Part shown: positions 1 through 9,328 of the stretch, one piece after another
How positions within the stretch are numbered: the first letter of the stretch is position 1
Layout: every line of letters starts with the position of its first letter
NCBI GenBank assembly: GCA_959599095.1
Contig: CAUGGC010000001.1
Coordinates: 1 to 64,000, forward strand
Direction: 5' to 3'
Source: an uncultured Collinsella sp.
Lineage (GTDB): Bacteria > Actinomycetota > Coriobacteriia > Coriobacteriales > Coriobacteriaceae
Length of the DNA stretch: 64,000 bases
Made by a program: the position numbers and the translations under genes
The notes under the pieces: generated by a model
Seen by the model: the letters and a program-made list of their open reading frames with translations, nothing else
Told to the model about the DNA's origin: nothing
Databases searched by the model: none

Positions 1-82
1 CCACGTAGTGCACGAAGTTGCTGCCGATGAAGCCGCAGCCGCCCGTGACGATGATATTGTGTGGTTCGAAAATCTCAGACAT
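1..82 (-). CDS. rfbB: dTDP-glucose 4,6-dehydratase, N-terminus only (cut by window edge)
   Basis: Only the first 27 codons are present. The translation carries a glycine-rich Rossmann motif (VTGGCGFIGSNFVHYV, residues 13-28) typical of short-chain NAD-dependent sugar-nucleotide dehydratases. It starts 12 bases after the rfbA stop, with an AGGAGG ribosome site overlapping the rfbA stop region. Following rfbA, the expected product is RfbB, which converts dTDP-glucose to dTDP-4-keto-6-deoxyglucose on the way to dTDP-rhamnose. Another NAD-dependent epimerase/dehydratase cannot be excluded from 27 residues. Confidence 0.75.
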   Translation of the reverse strand, partial: MSEIFEPHNIIVTGGCGFIGSNFVHYV

Positions 83-94
83 GAGGGGTTCCTC

Positions 95-994
95 CTAGTA
101 CTCGCGCGGGCTGTTGACGATCTCGCCGGCGGCGACCTTCTTCAGGTGCTGCCCGTAGACCGACTTGCCGTAGGCCTTGGCGGCCCCCTCCAGCTCGGCG
201 GTCGTGATCCAGCCGTTCTCCCAGGCGATCTCCTCGGGGACCGAGACCGGCAGGTCCTGGGAGTGCTCCACGGCGCGGACGAACTCCGCGGCCTCGTGCA
301 GGCTCTCCATGGTGCCGGTGTCCAGCCACGCGTAGCCGCGGCCGAGGGTCACCACGGACAGCGTCCCCTCCTCCAGGTACATCTGGTTGAGCGTGGTGAT
401 CTCCAGCTCGCCGCGCGCGGACGGCTCCACCCTATGCGCCTTGGCGGCGACATCGCCCGGGTAGAAGTACAGGCCAGTAACGGCGTAGGAGCTCTTGGGC
501 TGGGCGGGCTTCTCCTCGATGGAGACGGCCCTCCCCTCGCCGTCGAACTCCACGACGCCGAAGCGCTCGGGGTCGTCCACGTGGTAGCCGAAGACCGTGG
601 CCCTGCCCGACTCGGCGTTCTGGACGGCGCGCGTCAAGTGGCGCGACAGGCCGTTGCCGTAGAAGATGTTGTCGCCCAGCACCAGGGCGCACGGCTCGCC
701 GGCGATGAAGTCCTCGCCGATCGTGAAGGCCTGGGCCAGGCCGTCCGGGCTCGGCTGCTCGGCGTAGGACAGGTTCACGCCGTAGCGCGAGCCGTCCCCG
801 AGCAGGCGCTCGAAGTTGGGGAGGTCCGTCGGCGTGGAGATGACCAGGATGTCGCGGATGCCCGCCAGCATGAGGGTGCTGAGCGGGTAGTAGATCATGG
901 GCTTGTCGTAGACCGGCAGCAGCTGCTTGGAGGTCACGAGCGTGAGCGGGTACAGGCGCGTGCCGGACCCGCCGGCGAGGATGATGCCTTTCAT
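95..994 (-). CDS. rfbA: Glucose-1-phosphate thymidylyltransferase
   Basis: The 299-residue protein has the usual RfbA length. It makes dTDP-glucose from glucose-1-phosphate and dTTP, the first step of dTDP-rhamnose synthesis in the cytoplasm. The nucleotidyltransferase signature LAGGSGTRLYPLT lies at residues 6-18, and a metal-binding LGDNIFYG motif lies near residue 108. It sits at the distal end of the exopolysaccharide operon, 31 bases after the flippase gene and directly before rfbB, so the polymer probably contains rhamnose or another 6-deoxy sugar. Its GC content is like the bulk chromosome, whereas the genes just upstream are AT-rich. It therefore looks like a conserved flank of a variable serotype region. 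Confidence 0.95.
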   Translation of the reverse strand: MKGIILAGGSGTRLYPLTLVTSKQLLPVYDKPMIYYPLSTLMLAGIRDILVISTPTDLPNFERLLGDGSRYGVNLSYAEQPSPDGLAQAFTIGEDFIAGEPCALVLGDNIFYGNGLSRHLTRAVQNAESGRATVFGYHVDDPERFGVVEFDGEGRAVSIEEKPAQPKSSYAVTGLYFYPGDVAAKAHRVEPSARGELEITTLNQMYLEEGTLSVVTLGRGYAWLDTGTMESLHEAAEFVRAVEHSQDLPVSVPEEIAWENGWITTAELEGAAKAYGKSVYGQHLKKVAAGEIVNSPREY

Positions 995-1025
995 ATCCTA
1001 ATCCAATCTAATTGAATGACATTTA

Positions 1026-2435
1026 CTAATGCTTAAGCCTGCTCAAACGCGAGGCGACGTTTTTCAATTCAGAATGATTAAGTAAAAGATAGCCAATATA
1101 AACTATCGAATACAGGAGTGCCGCCACTCCACCGGGCATGAGCTCGGTAAATAAGACGAAGGCAACTGTAAGCAAAATCTCCTGGAACGGCCTGGACGAA
1201 CCCGCAGCACTTAACCTTTCATTTAAATATAGTTCGGACCACAGCGACCTTCCGATAATGCAGATTACAGCGCCACACAGGACAGCATCGAGTGAATCGA
1301 GAGCGAGAACACCGAATACCGAAAAGACGGTGCTGCAAATAACGGCAACGATATTCAACTTCAGGAGCAGCTGTTCTTTACGAAGAACCTTGAAATAGGT
1401 AGTACAACAAAGGCTCATCTTTGTATTAAAGACGCATATCGGGAGTAAGAGCGCAAAATATCTAAAGCTTTCGGAATATTGAGGAAGCCATGCCCCCAAA
1501 AACCAAACCATAGGGAAATAGAGTAAGTAGATCGCAGGGAAGATAAGCTCGATAGAATTTCTTATGCCAATGTAAAAACGAACCCTCTCATCATCAGAGC
1601 CTGTCCTAAGGGCAGGAAATAAGACCATGCTCGCCTGCGAGACGAAAGTGATGAAGAAATTCACCAGAGAAAGGGAGAACGAAATTTTTGCAAAGGCGAC
1701 AATACCCCAAAAATGATCGATAAGAAACCTGGATACGCCGAGGATCAGTGTGTCGGCGATATTCGCAATCATCAGCTTTACGCCAACGACGATGCTGCGG
1801 GTACCATCCTTAAGTGCATTGCCAAAAGACATCGATTTAACGCGCAGGATATCTTTGCCCATCCAGGAACAATATATGAGCGCGATAATCTTCGAGACGA
1901 GATACGCATAGACATAGGGGTGGTAATCCGAAACCTTAAATCCAATTAGAACAAGGAGAGGGACCAGGAACACCAGCCTGTCTAGCATTGTGGAGAACGA
2001 AAAGAGCTTAGTTTCATTCATGGCCTGAAAGACAAAGCCCAAATAACTTGTCAGGTTATAGACGACGGTGTAAAGCGCAAATGACGCGACAACAAAAAAT
2101 CGATTTGCATCATCGACAAGAGGCAGAGAAGCTAAAGTGATGCCGAGGCAAATCACTGCTTGAAAACAAGCACCGAAGATATATTGAGATTTGATCGAGC
2201 TCTTATCGATTTCCTCACGAGAGAGACCGCCGTTGATCAGGTAGACACCATCGTTCAGGCCAAGGTGGAAAAAGCCAGAATAGGTCGTATAGAACATGAA
2301 CAGCTGCCAATAACCATAATCGGCAACACCGACGATTTTCGGCACGAGCAGCGACATGACGACACTGACCGATAGAGAAATAAACTGTGCAGCAAACGCA
2401 ATCATAGTGTTGCGTGCAATAGACGAATAATTCAT
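1026..2435 (-). CDS. Wzx-like polysaccharide flippase (oligosaccharide/PST family)
   Basis: A 469-residue, highly hydrophobic protein with about 12-14 evenly spaced membrane segments and no signal peptide. The N-terminus (MNYSSIARNTMIAFAAQF) resembles polysaccharide-transport flippases of the MOP superfamily. The expected role is to flip the undecaprenyl-linked repeat unit across the membrane for Wzy-dependent polymerisation. It lies between the polymerase candidate and rfbA, and its start is preceded by GAGG. Base composition is clearly AT-richer than in the housekeeping genes, which suggests it was acquired together with the neighbouring glycosyltransferases. Substrate specificity cannot be read from the sequence. 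Confidence 0.85.
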   Translation of the reverse strand: MNYSSIARNTMIAFAAQFISLSVSVVMSLLVPKIVGVADYGYWQLFMFYTTYSGFFHLGLNDGVYLINGGLSREEIDKSSIKSQYIFGACFQAVICLGITLASLPLVDDANRFFVVASFALYTVVYNLTSYLGFVFQAMNETKLFSFSTMLDRLVFLVPLLVLIGFKVSDYHPYVYAYLVSKIIALIYCSWMGKDILRVKSMSFGNALKDGTRSIVVGVKLMIANIADTLILGVSRFLIDHFWGIVAFAKISFSLSLVNFFITFVSQASMVLFPALRTGSDDERVRFYIGIRNSIELIFPAIYLLYFPMVWFLGAWLPQYSESFRYFALLLPICVFNTKMSLCCTTYFKVLRKEQLLLKLNIVAVICSTVFSVFGVLALDSLDAVLCGAVICIIGRSLWSELYLNERLSAAGSSRPFQEILLTVAFVLFTELMPGGVAALLYSIVYIGYLLLNHSELKNVASRLSRLKH

Positions 2436-2468
2436 TTGACCTCGTTTGATTAAACTATCAACCTTGAT

Positions 2469-3701
2469 TTATTCAGAAATCAAAATAGGCCCTGACTCAT
2501 ACAAATTTGAATGCCGAGCACTCGCTCTGCCCAGGGCGAGTCCACAGGTAGCGAACAAGATCACCGTTGGCACCCACCAACCAAGCTCGCAGTAAAACAT
2601 GAACTCCGCACAGCATATACAGGAAACGGAAAAAAGCACTTGATCAAGTTCACAATCTGACTTGAACGAACTGATGCCAGCGGAAATCAGCAAGGATGCA
2701 AAACTACAAATTCCAAGAAAACCATATTCATACAGCATTGCAAGGAAACCGTTGTCTACCGTTGAAAAACCACTGATTTCAACTGTGGTGTCCAACATGG
2801 TTATGCGACTACTGCCATAACCATTTCCAGTAAGCCAAAACAGCGGTCTGCTTAGGAAGCTATGAATAATGTAGGAAATCGCTCCAGAGCGCTGGCTATA
2901 TGACACATCAGTTTCAAGTTCACCAAATCGTGAACCAACAAAGTTAAACAGACCAGACTTGTAAAGCATGAAAACGAGCAGCAATACAGCTGGGGTTAAA
3001 AGGGCAATTAAATTCCATTTAGAATACTCAGGATTCTTTAGGCGAAAAACCAGGTACACCAATGCTGAAGCCGTGAGAATGATCCAAGCGCTACGGCTCT
3101 TTGTCAGAAGCAGAGCGACCAAAAGAACCACAGAGTATAAGAGACGTTTCATTTTGCTTGTCTCCAATTTAAAGTTGATTACCACCGCAATAACTATCAT
3201 TTGACCAAATACGATTGCATGTCCGAAAAAACTACGCAGTCGATACAGAGATGGATTATCAATCGTTATAGTTTGCAGAAAAGAAAAAGAACCATTTGTA
3301 ACTAATCGTTGACCTAAAACAATTTCAAGGACAAAGCTAAATAGGCAGGCGAACACGGTTATATTGCGAAGCATGAGCAATGCAGCCCCAACCCAGCCAT
3401 CGTTCTTTTCTTTACCGTAAATAAAACCAAGAAGAATACAGAAGAAGTACGAGCAGACCGTAAGGAGGGATTCATCCATGCTTCGGGACGCAAACGCAAT
3501 GGCAGAAAAGAAAATTATCGCGCCCGACACGGCAACAGGAATGGCGTTATCTAAAAGAACTTTATAAAGACGCCCAGAAAGAACTTCTTTGAAAACGAGC
3601 AATCCTAGAACTATAAAAAATAACCCTTTAACAGGAGAAATAACGCTTAGGATTGCGGCGAAAATCAAAATAGTGAATTCGTTAGTTAAGAGCTCAAGCA
3701 T
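2469..3701 (-). CDS. Wzy-like O-antigen/capsule polymerase
   Basis: A 410-residue protein of about ten or more hydrophobic segments. It has a larger hydrophilic loop around residues 270-330 containing GNGYGSS and a TVDNGFLAMLYEYGFLG stretch, as in the O-antigen ligase/polymerase (Wzy_C) family. It probably joins repeat units at the outer face of the membrane. A WaaL-type ligase is less likely in a Gram-positive-type cell, but the two families are hard to separate by eye. It is nine bases downstream of the GT2 gene and belongs to the AT-rich core of the cluster. Confidence 0.75.
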   Translation of the reverse strand: MLELLTNEFTILIFAAILSVISPVKGLFFIVLGLLVFKEVLSGRLYKVLLDNAIPVAVSGAIIFFSAIAFASRSMDESLLTVCSYFFCILLGFIYGKEKNDGWVGAALLMLRNITVFACLFSFVLEIVLGQRLVTNGSFSFLQTITIDNPSLYRLRSFFGHAIVFGQMIVIAVVINFKLETSKMKRLLYSVVLLVALLLTKSRSAWIILTASALVYLVFRLKNPEYSKWNLIALLTPAVLLLVFMLYKSGLFNFVGSRFGELETDVSYSQRSGAISYIIHSFLSRPLFWLTGNGYGSSRITMLDTTVEISGFSTVDNGFLAMLYEYGFLGICSFASLLISAGISSFKSDCELDQVLFSVSCICCAEFMFYCELGWWVPTVILFATCGLALGRASARHSNLYESGPILISE

Positions 3702-3710
3702 TCTAAACGC

Positions 3711-4655
3711 CTACTTACTGTCACCGGAACTGATTAAGGCCTTTAAATCACCAAGCAGGGAACAATTTGACAGTTCATACTCACGATATTTTAAAATGAT
3801 GCCTAGATCGCTAATTTTTAGACCGCCTTCAAGCAAGTGCATACGGGCATCCAAAACAGAACGGTAATGTTCTATATGTGTAGAAGAACCACGATAATCA
3901 CCAGGATTGCTACTGCAGTATTCTTCTAAAGCATTAGAAAACCTCAGACACATCTCTATCTCACCAATACGAGATCTCTTATCAAGGTAACGCATCTCGG
4001 TTGCATTAGAGTCATGTCTACGGAATCGAATCAAGGGCCGATTCAAGAGCCTGAGGGTTCCCTTCAACAAAGAGAATCGCCACAGCATTCCGTCATGCGC
4101 AAAATCATCCTGCCAATATGGCAAGATTTCTCTAATAAAGTTCGATTTAACAGCATATGAGCATCCAGGTCGACGTACTGCCATAAACTTTTCGTCAAAA
4201 GACGGAGCATCCAAATCATCAACAGATTTGGCATTATCAACTGCACCATATACTCTTACTTTTTTACCGCCATCTTCATAAAACGGCTCGACGGCACAGC
4301 ATAGGACGTCAATCGAAGGATCCTTCTGGAGAATCGAGGACATCACAGCGATTTTATCCGAATCCCAGATATCGTCCTGATCACACGGAAATACGATACA
4401 GTCGTTTTTAGACGCAAGGTCGAGAAGTGCCTTGAAACTTTTGCGCCAGCCGAAATTCGAACAGTTTCTGCTGAGGGTCCAATTACTGAGACTGTATTTC
4501 TCGATGTATCTGCAAATAAGATCGAACGAGCCATCCGTCGAGCAATCATCCGCGATTAGTACTCGGTCCGGAGACACTGTCTGGAGTCTTAAGCTATCTA
4601 GCTGCTCAGTAAGATATCGCGTGCCGTTGTAAACTGACATCACAACCGTAACCAT
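3711..4655 (-). CDS. Family 2 glycosyltransferase
   Basis: A 314-residue cytoplasmic enzyme. The N-terminal GT-A fold starts at once (VTVVMSVYNGTRYL, residues 2-15). The nucleotide-binding ADDCSTDGS lies near residues 35-43, and the metal-binding acidic motif PCDQDDIW lies near 92-99. It most resembles rhamnosyl- or galactosyl-transferring GT2 enzymes of capsule loci, but donor and acceptor cannot be assigned. The gene is AT-rich and lies between the Wzy-like gene and a GT4 gene, so it likely adds one sugar of the repeat unit. Confidence 0.9.
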   Translation of the reverse strand: MVTVVMSVYNGTRYLTEQLDSLRLQTVSPDRVLIADDCSTDGSFDLICRYIEKYSLSNWTLSRNCSNFGWRKSFKALLDLASKNDCIVFPCDQDDIWDSDKIAVMSSILQKDPSIDVLCCAVEPFYEDGGKKVRVYGAVDNAKSVDDLDAPSFDEKFMAVRRPGCSYAVKSNFIREILPYWQDDFAHDGMLWRFSLLKGTLRLLNRPLIRFRRHDSNATEMRYLDKRSRIGEIEMCLRFSNALEEYCSSNPGDYRGSSTHIEHYRSVLDARMHLLEGGLKISDLGIILKYREYELSNCSLLGDLKALISSGDSK

Positions 4656-4672
4656 TAAAAACCTTCATCCAA

Positions 4673-5890
4673 TTAAAGCTCAACCATTAGTTGATCGTAA
4701 ATAGCGATAAGACGTTCTACATACGCGGTCTTTTCGAGGCAGCTGAAGTCCGCCTTCTCAACTGCCTCCCTGTAACGCGAGTAAACATCAGAATCGAGCA
4801 TATTGACCATTGCGTCAGATAGCGACTCCACACTACCTGCGCTGAAGATCTCGCCGAGACCTTTTGACATAACAAAGGAGGCCGCATCGCCGACATCCGA
4901 AACAATACACGGCAGGCCGGCGGCAATCATTGCTTCATAAGCGACGAGCCCGAACGTCTCTCGACAAACAGAAGGCATGACGATAGCGCGAGATTGCCTC
5001 ATGACGGAAAGAACTTCATCATGAGGCAAGGAACCCATGAATCTGATATCTGGATAGCTATCCGACAACCTCTTCAATTCGGTACCGTCGCCAATGACGA
5101 TCGCATTCACGCCCGCCCGACAGACCGCTTCGCAAAACAAGTCACAGCCTTTCTCTGGACTTAAACGGCCGACAAATAGGTATGCCGAAGAATCTCCTTC
5201 GGAATCATCTTGAGACTTAGCCGCATCAACATAGTTTAAGCAGTCATACCGTTCAGAATTCCACGCTAGATGAGGTTCGATCAACCGACGGCTGGAGTCG
5301 GAGACAAAGGCGACCGCCGGACGAAGCGAGCCTAAAACATGGTTCTGCACGGAAAAACGAACGGACCGGTACAATTTTTGGGCATACGAGCGCTTGTCAC
5401 AGTTATGCAGCAGGCACTTCGGAGAACCGGGGGCGATTCCGCAGTTACAATGATTCACATAGTCGTAGAGCCCGCCGTTAGAGCAAACAAGGAAGTACTC
5501 ATGGGCGGTAATGAGACATTTGAAGCCCCGTCGCCCTATTGCCCTGAATATAGAGGGAGAAAGGGAGTGCGTCCAAGAATGCACATGAACGACCGCCGTT
5601 TCTGGGTCAAGCTGCTTGAGCAAATCATCCAGCGCCGTTTCCGATCGTCGGTTCCAGATGCCCTGGACAGCACCAGAGACGCCACCGTTCAAAACATCGC
5701 CCTGCCCGCAATTAACGCATATGACTCCCGATTCGACCAAAGCCGGATCGGGATCTCCCAGCGCTGAGAAGAAATAGCTGTTAAGCCCCATCTTTGCCAA
5801 TGCCGAAGCTGTCTCAATTGCGATTTTTGAAGCTCCGCCCCCGATATGGGGACGGTCGCAAATCGTAATCGCTGTGGTAAGGCTACTCAT
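4673..5890 (-). CDS. Family 4 glycosyltransferase with cysteine-rich insert
   Basis: A 405-residue GT-B enzyme. The N-terminal half has the glycine-rich acceptor loop (HIGGGASKIAIETA) and a distinctive Cys-rich stretch around residues 130-170 (HEYFLVCSNGG, then NHCNCG and LLHNCDK), as seen in a subset of capsule GT4 enzymes. The C-terminal half has FVGRLSPEKG and the EX7E donor motif (ETFGLVAYEAM). Its start overlaps the end of the upstream F420-hydrogenase-beta-like gene by eight bases, which implies translational coupling. The sugar transferred is unknown. Confidence 0.88.
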   Translation of the reverse strand: MSSLTTAITICDRPHIGGGASKIAIETASALAKMGLNSYFFSALGDPDPALVESGVICVNCGQGDVLNGGVSGAVQGIWNRRSETALDDLLKQLDPETAVVHVHSWTHSLSPSIFRAIGRRGFKCLITAHEYFLVCSNGGLYDYVNHCNCGIAPGSPKCLLHNCDKRSYAQKLYRSVRFSVQNHVLGSLRPAVAFVSDSSRRLIEPHLAWNSERYDCLNYVDAAKSQDDSEGDSSAYLFVGRLSPEKGCDLFCEAVCRAGVNAIVIGDGTELKRLSDSYPDIRFMGSLPHDEVLSVMRQSRAIVMPSVCRETFGLVAYEAMIAAGLPCIVSDVGDAASFVMSKGLGEIFSAGSVESLSDAMVNMLDSDVYSRYREAVEKADFSCLEKTAYVERLIAIYDQLMVEL

Positions 5891-7088
5891 GTGCGTTCCC
5901 AGGTTTAATGGATCGGACCAAACGTTTTACGCTCAACCGCATCGAAGGCGGAAGCATTTTTTTCACACGGTCGAAAAGGGTCACTTTGGGAACCAAGACG
6001 GAATCAAAGATCCCCGACCCCAGTGCCTCGTACTGAGCGATGACCGCATCGCGCCTCTCTTCAAGGCCTGAGCGCTTATTAGGGTCTTCATGCAGGAGCA
6101 CGTCATTCGCTGCAACGTCGTTGTTAGAATAGGCAGCGCAATCGCCTATCTCATCAATCAGCTTGGCACCGCGCTCGGTCTTCACGATAACGGCTGAGAT
6201 GCCCTTCTCAGGATGTGCGCAGTCTTTGGCGGAATCAGAACGCCAGGAATCACCGAGAATAAGGTCAGCGGGGCTTTCGCACCCTCTGAAGGGACAACTA
6301 TAGCAAGACGATCTGCTGATCATGCCTTTGATATAGGACCCATAAAACGGGTCGAATGCGGCGGGCCTCTTTATAATCCTGCCGTCGGACAACTCAATCT
6401 TTATGTTATGGCCCCAACCGAATTTCGATTTATCTCTAAAAGTCAGTGCGGTGACATCGGACTTCTCACGAAGCTCGAGCCAGTCAACATAGGAACGGAA
6501 CATGGAAGAGCTTGGTACACCGTGGCAAACAACGCTGACGGTTGTCAGCCCATCCATCGGTTTACCCAAATAGAGACGCAGTGCCGAAACCTGGCAAGGA
6601 GTACCGCTAAACAGTACATGCTTGCCGGATTTGAGATCGCTGAGCACTTCGGGATACGATTCGCTAGCATCGCTCTGGACATATTTGGACTTTTGCAGGA
6701 GCGCGATATCGGCAAGCTCGGATATACCGATATGCCTGACGTGATCGACGCCATCCCAGGCGGCGCCGTAAACGCGCCCGCCGTCCGAAAGTATCCGTTT
6801 CGCAAGAAGGGAGAAGACACCGCCGGACGAACTTTGCGCGAGCTCGCCCGGGTCATCGCTCTGCAAGACAGCGGCGCGAATGGTCTCCGAGTCCGCGTCG
6901 ACTTGGTTTTCCGCCGGACAGGTACGCAGGCAAAGACCGCAGGAGGTGCATCTCGCTGCGTCCACCACGGGGTATTCGAAACCATCGGGCGAGGTACGCA
7001 TAGTAATAGCGGAAAAAGGGCATTTGGCCGCGCAAGCTCCGCAACCAAAGCAGGCCCGGTGAGAAACTGTGTCGATGTTCTTGCTCAA
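5883..7088 (-). CDS. Coenzyme F420 hydrogenase/dehydrogenase beta-subunit-like iron-sulfur protein
   Basis: 401 residues. The N-terminus carries two 4Fe-4S ferredoxin clusters (CFGCGACAAKCP, residues 13-24; CTSCGLCLRTCP, residues 48-59). The FrhB-like N- and C-terminal domains follow, with further cysteines (SCYSCPFRGCESPADLILGD). Proteins of this type are often found next to polysaccharide pyruvyl transferases in surface-polymer loci. Their substrate there is not established; a redox step on a sugar or flavin-dependent chemistry is plausible. Here it lies 12 bases after the pyruvyl transferase gene, so the two probably act on the same polymer. It need not mean that the cell makes F420. Confidence 0.85.
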   Translation of the reverse strand: MSKNIDTVSHRACFGCGACAAKCPFSAITMRTSPDGFEYPVVDAARCTSCGLCLRTCPAENQVDADSETIRAAVLQSDDPGELAQSSSGGVFSLLAKRILSDGGRVYGAAWDGVDHVRHIGISELADIALLQKSKYVQSDASESYPEVLSDLKSGKHVLFSGTPCQVSALRLYLGKPMDGLTTVSVVCHGVPSSSMFRSYVDWLELREKSDVTALTFRDKSKFGWGHNIKIELSDGRIIKRPAAFDPFYGSYIKGMISRSSCYSCPFRGCESPADLILGDSWRSDSAKDCAHPEKGISAVIVKTERGAKLIDEIGDCAAYSNNDVAANDVLLHEDPNKRSGLEERRDAVIAQYEALGSGIFDSVLVPKVTLFDRVKKMLPPSMRLSVKRLVRSIKPGNAHE

Positions 7089-7100
7089 GCTAACTTCCCC

Positions 7101-8219
7101 CTATTGCTCAAGAGCATCCAAGAGCCATTTTTTCGAAAACGTGATGAGCGACTCCACGTCGGACAGTCGCTTCTCATAGCCCTCGATTTCCGTAGCGTTC
7201 ATGTGGCTGTCATAGCCATCTAGCAGACGATCCTCGGTATTCGAGAGCCTCGAGAGGCTCTCAACTCGAGAGTTTTGAGAGCGTTTGTCGGTCTCCTCAA
7301 ATCTCTTGAAGCAGTAATAGTCTTTGCGGAAAATTTGAGAAAACAGCGTACCGTGCAGCGAATCGGTTAACACGAACCGCGCGCTCGCCAGATACGCGAG
7401 CCATTCATCGGGACCAAGCCCGTAACGCGGATTGAGCTGCTCGTCGACAGCATTTTTACCTGAACCGACAAGCGTCACGACCTCGCAGCCGAGCTCTTTT
7501 GAAATCGAATCGACAGCTTTCCTGTAAAACGGCCTATTCCCAAGGAAATAGCAGACGATTTTTCCGGGCTCAGGACATTTACCGTTGATGAGCGGGGCCC
7601 AGTCCTCTTTCGACAGGAGCAGGACAGGGTCCACAACTTGTGAAGGGCGCTCGAGACCGAGGGATTCGACGAAATCCGCACCTGCATCTTCACGAACAGA
7701 CACGGAGCTGAACGTTTTAATCAGATCGGTAATGATCTTTTTCTTCCTCTGTGTGGTACTAGTGACACCGAAGCTGGGCGCATACGCGATTCGCTTATCA
7801 CTGTCGCCCAAAAAGGAGAGATAGAAATTCCTGTTCAAAAGATAAGGCGACCAAATCTGATCCGATCCACAGACATACGCATCGTATTTACCCCGCAAAC
7901 CGACCAGCCCGTCTGTATCGGTAATCCTGTCAGTGGTCTCGATATTCTGACTCAAAAAGCGACTGAAAACGTCAGCCGTCGAGGAGCCGAAGTCGTCGTG
8001 CTCCTTCTTACGATTGAGCAGCTCGTGTGCCTTACCGGCAAACAAATCAAAGGAGTTCCGGTTGATAGCCCAGTTCAAAAGCTTTTCTTTGACGCTGGGA
8101 AGATAGTCAGCGTCAACAACGTCATGCCCTTCGAACTTCAAAAAGCGCTGCAGGGCATAAGCCTGAAGCAGCGTGCCGAAATTTTGATTATGCAGCCACG
8201 TTAAAATACAAATTTTCAT
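7101..8219 (-). CDS. Polysaccharide pyruvyl transferase family protein
   Basis: 372 residues, close to the family norm. Recognisable motifs are the N-terminal LTWLHNQNFGTLLQAYAL, the central CGSDQIWSP (about residues 115-123) and the C-terminal FVLTDSLHGTLFSQIF, all typical of the PssM/WcaK/CsaB superfamily. These enzymes transfer pyruvate from phosphoenolpyruvate to sugar hydroxyls as a ketal and add negative charge to the polymer. The stop codon overlaps the upstream GT4 start by one base and the F420-beta-like gene follows closely, so the three are probably co-translated. Confidence 0.9.
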   Translation of the reverse strand: MKICILTWLHNQNFGTLLQAYALQRFLKFEGHDVVDADYLPSVKEKLLNWAINRNSFDLFAGKAHELLNRKKEHDDFGSSTADVFSRFLSQNIETTDRITDTDGLVGLRGKYDAYVCGSDQIWSPYLLNRNFYLSFLGDSDKRIAYAPSFGVTSTTQRKKKIITDLIKTFSSVSVREDAGADFVESLGLERPSQVVDPVLLLSKEDWAPLINGKCPEPGKIVCYFLGNRPFYRKAVDSISKELGCEVVTLVGSGKNAVDEQLNPRYGLGPDEWLAYLASARFVLTDSLHGTLFSQIFRKDYYCFKRFEETDKRSQNSRVESLSRLSNTEDRLLDGYDSHMNATEIEGYEKRLSDVESLITFSKKWLLDALEQ

Positions 8220-9328
8220 TAATTCACCGTCTTTGATAGCTTCAGGTAGTACTTTTCAAGCTTGGGCGCTGCTTTAAAGATGTCATAAGATTCAAACGCC
8301 CGAGATGTATGAGGGTCGGAGCGATCAACAACATCCCTGTGAGCGGCAAGAATCGCGTCGGACCAGCCCTTGACGCCCGTGCTCAACGGAACAAAGCTGC
8401 ACCGACTAGATAACGCAACCTCGTTGGGGACCCTCTCAGAGCAGATGCACGGGAGGCCGGAAGCCTGAGCCTCAATCGCGACCATTCCGAGACCCTCGTA
8501 CAGACTGGGGAGTACGAATAAATCAAGCGCCTGATAGATGTCCTGTACATCAGAGATTTGGCCGAGAAAATGCACCGCCGAGGCAATGCCCAGTGAGCAC
8601 GCTTTTTCCTCCGCCTGCGGTCGCAGCTTTCCATCGCCACAAATAACAAGAATGGAGTCGGGATTCTGAGCATGCACCGCCTTGAAAACATCAAGCAAAA
8701 ACAACTGATTCTTCTGGGAGATGAACCTACCGATATTTCCCAATACCAGCGTATCGTCCTTCGCTCCAAGCTCAGTACGTCGCTCATCCCTAATCGATCT
8801 ATTGAAAGAAAAGACGTTCAGATCGATAGCATTATTAAAAACAGTAAAACGGGATGAGCCGAATAGCCATTTTCCAGCATGCTCGGTGCAGGCGGCCAAA
8901 TTAGTCGGATACCTTGTTGAGAAAAGCTTCAAAAAGCCTTTGACAACGTTTTTAGCAAACTCGCCCTTACCGCTCGTAGAGTGGCTGTGGGCTATACGCA
9001 CAGGTACGCCCGCCTTCTTTGCAGCACGAAGCGGAAAGACAGAAAGCGCGTTGATGTGACTGTGCACAATATTCCAGCCCTCTTGTTTATAGAGGCGCTG
9101 AAGCTCTCGCTGGTATTTGACAACATGTTGGTAGGGCGGAATCTCGAAAACCCTGCCGCCGAGCGATTCAATCTCGTCACGGGGAACAAGCGTCGAATCG
9201 GAATCGACAAGAAAGTCAAACTGTACTTTGCTGTGATCAATATGGCGGTAGTAATTCATGACGACAGCCTCAACACCGCCGCCAACCATCTTGCCAACAA
9301 CCTGAGCCACCCTAACCGGTTCAGTCAT
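8219..9328 (-). CDS. Family 4 glycosyltransferase (EpsF-like)
   Basis: 369-residue GT-B protein. The N-terminus has VVGKMVGGGVEAVVMNYYRH (residues 10-29). The central part has LVLGNIGRFISQKNQ, and the C-terminal half has the donor-binding PSLYEGLGMVAIEAQ motif with its EX7E glutamates. It resembles EpsF/CapM-type enzymes that act early in repeat-unit assembly. It directly follows the initiating sugar-phosphate transferase, with no gap, so it may add the second sugar. Composition is intermediate between the AT-rich serotype core and the GC-rich chromosome. Confidence 0.9.
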   Translation of the reverse strand: MTEPVRVAQVVGKMVGGGVEAVVMNYYRHIDHSKVQFDFLVDSDSTLVPRDEIESLGGRVFEIPPYQHVVKYQRELQRLYKQEGWNIVHSHINALSVFPLRAAKKAGVPVRIAHSHSTSGKGEFAKNVVKGFLKLFSTRYPTNLAACTEHAGKWLFGSSRFTVFNNAIDLNVFSFNRSIRDERRTELGAKDDTLVLGNIGRFISQKNQLFLLDVFKAVHAQNPDSILVICGDGKLRPQAEEKACSLGIASAVHFLGQISDVQDIYQALDLFVLPSLYEGLGMVAIEAQASGLPCICSERVPNEVALSSRCSFVPLSTGVKGWSDAILAAHRDVVDRSDPHTSRAFESYDIFKAAPKLEKYYLKLSKTVN

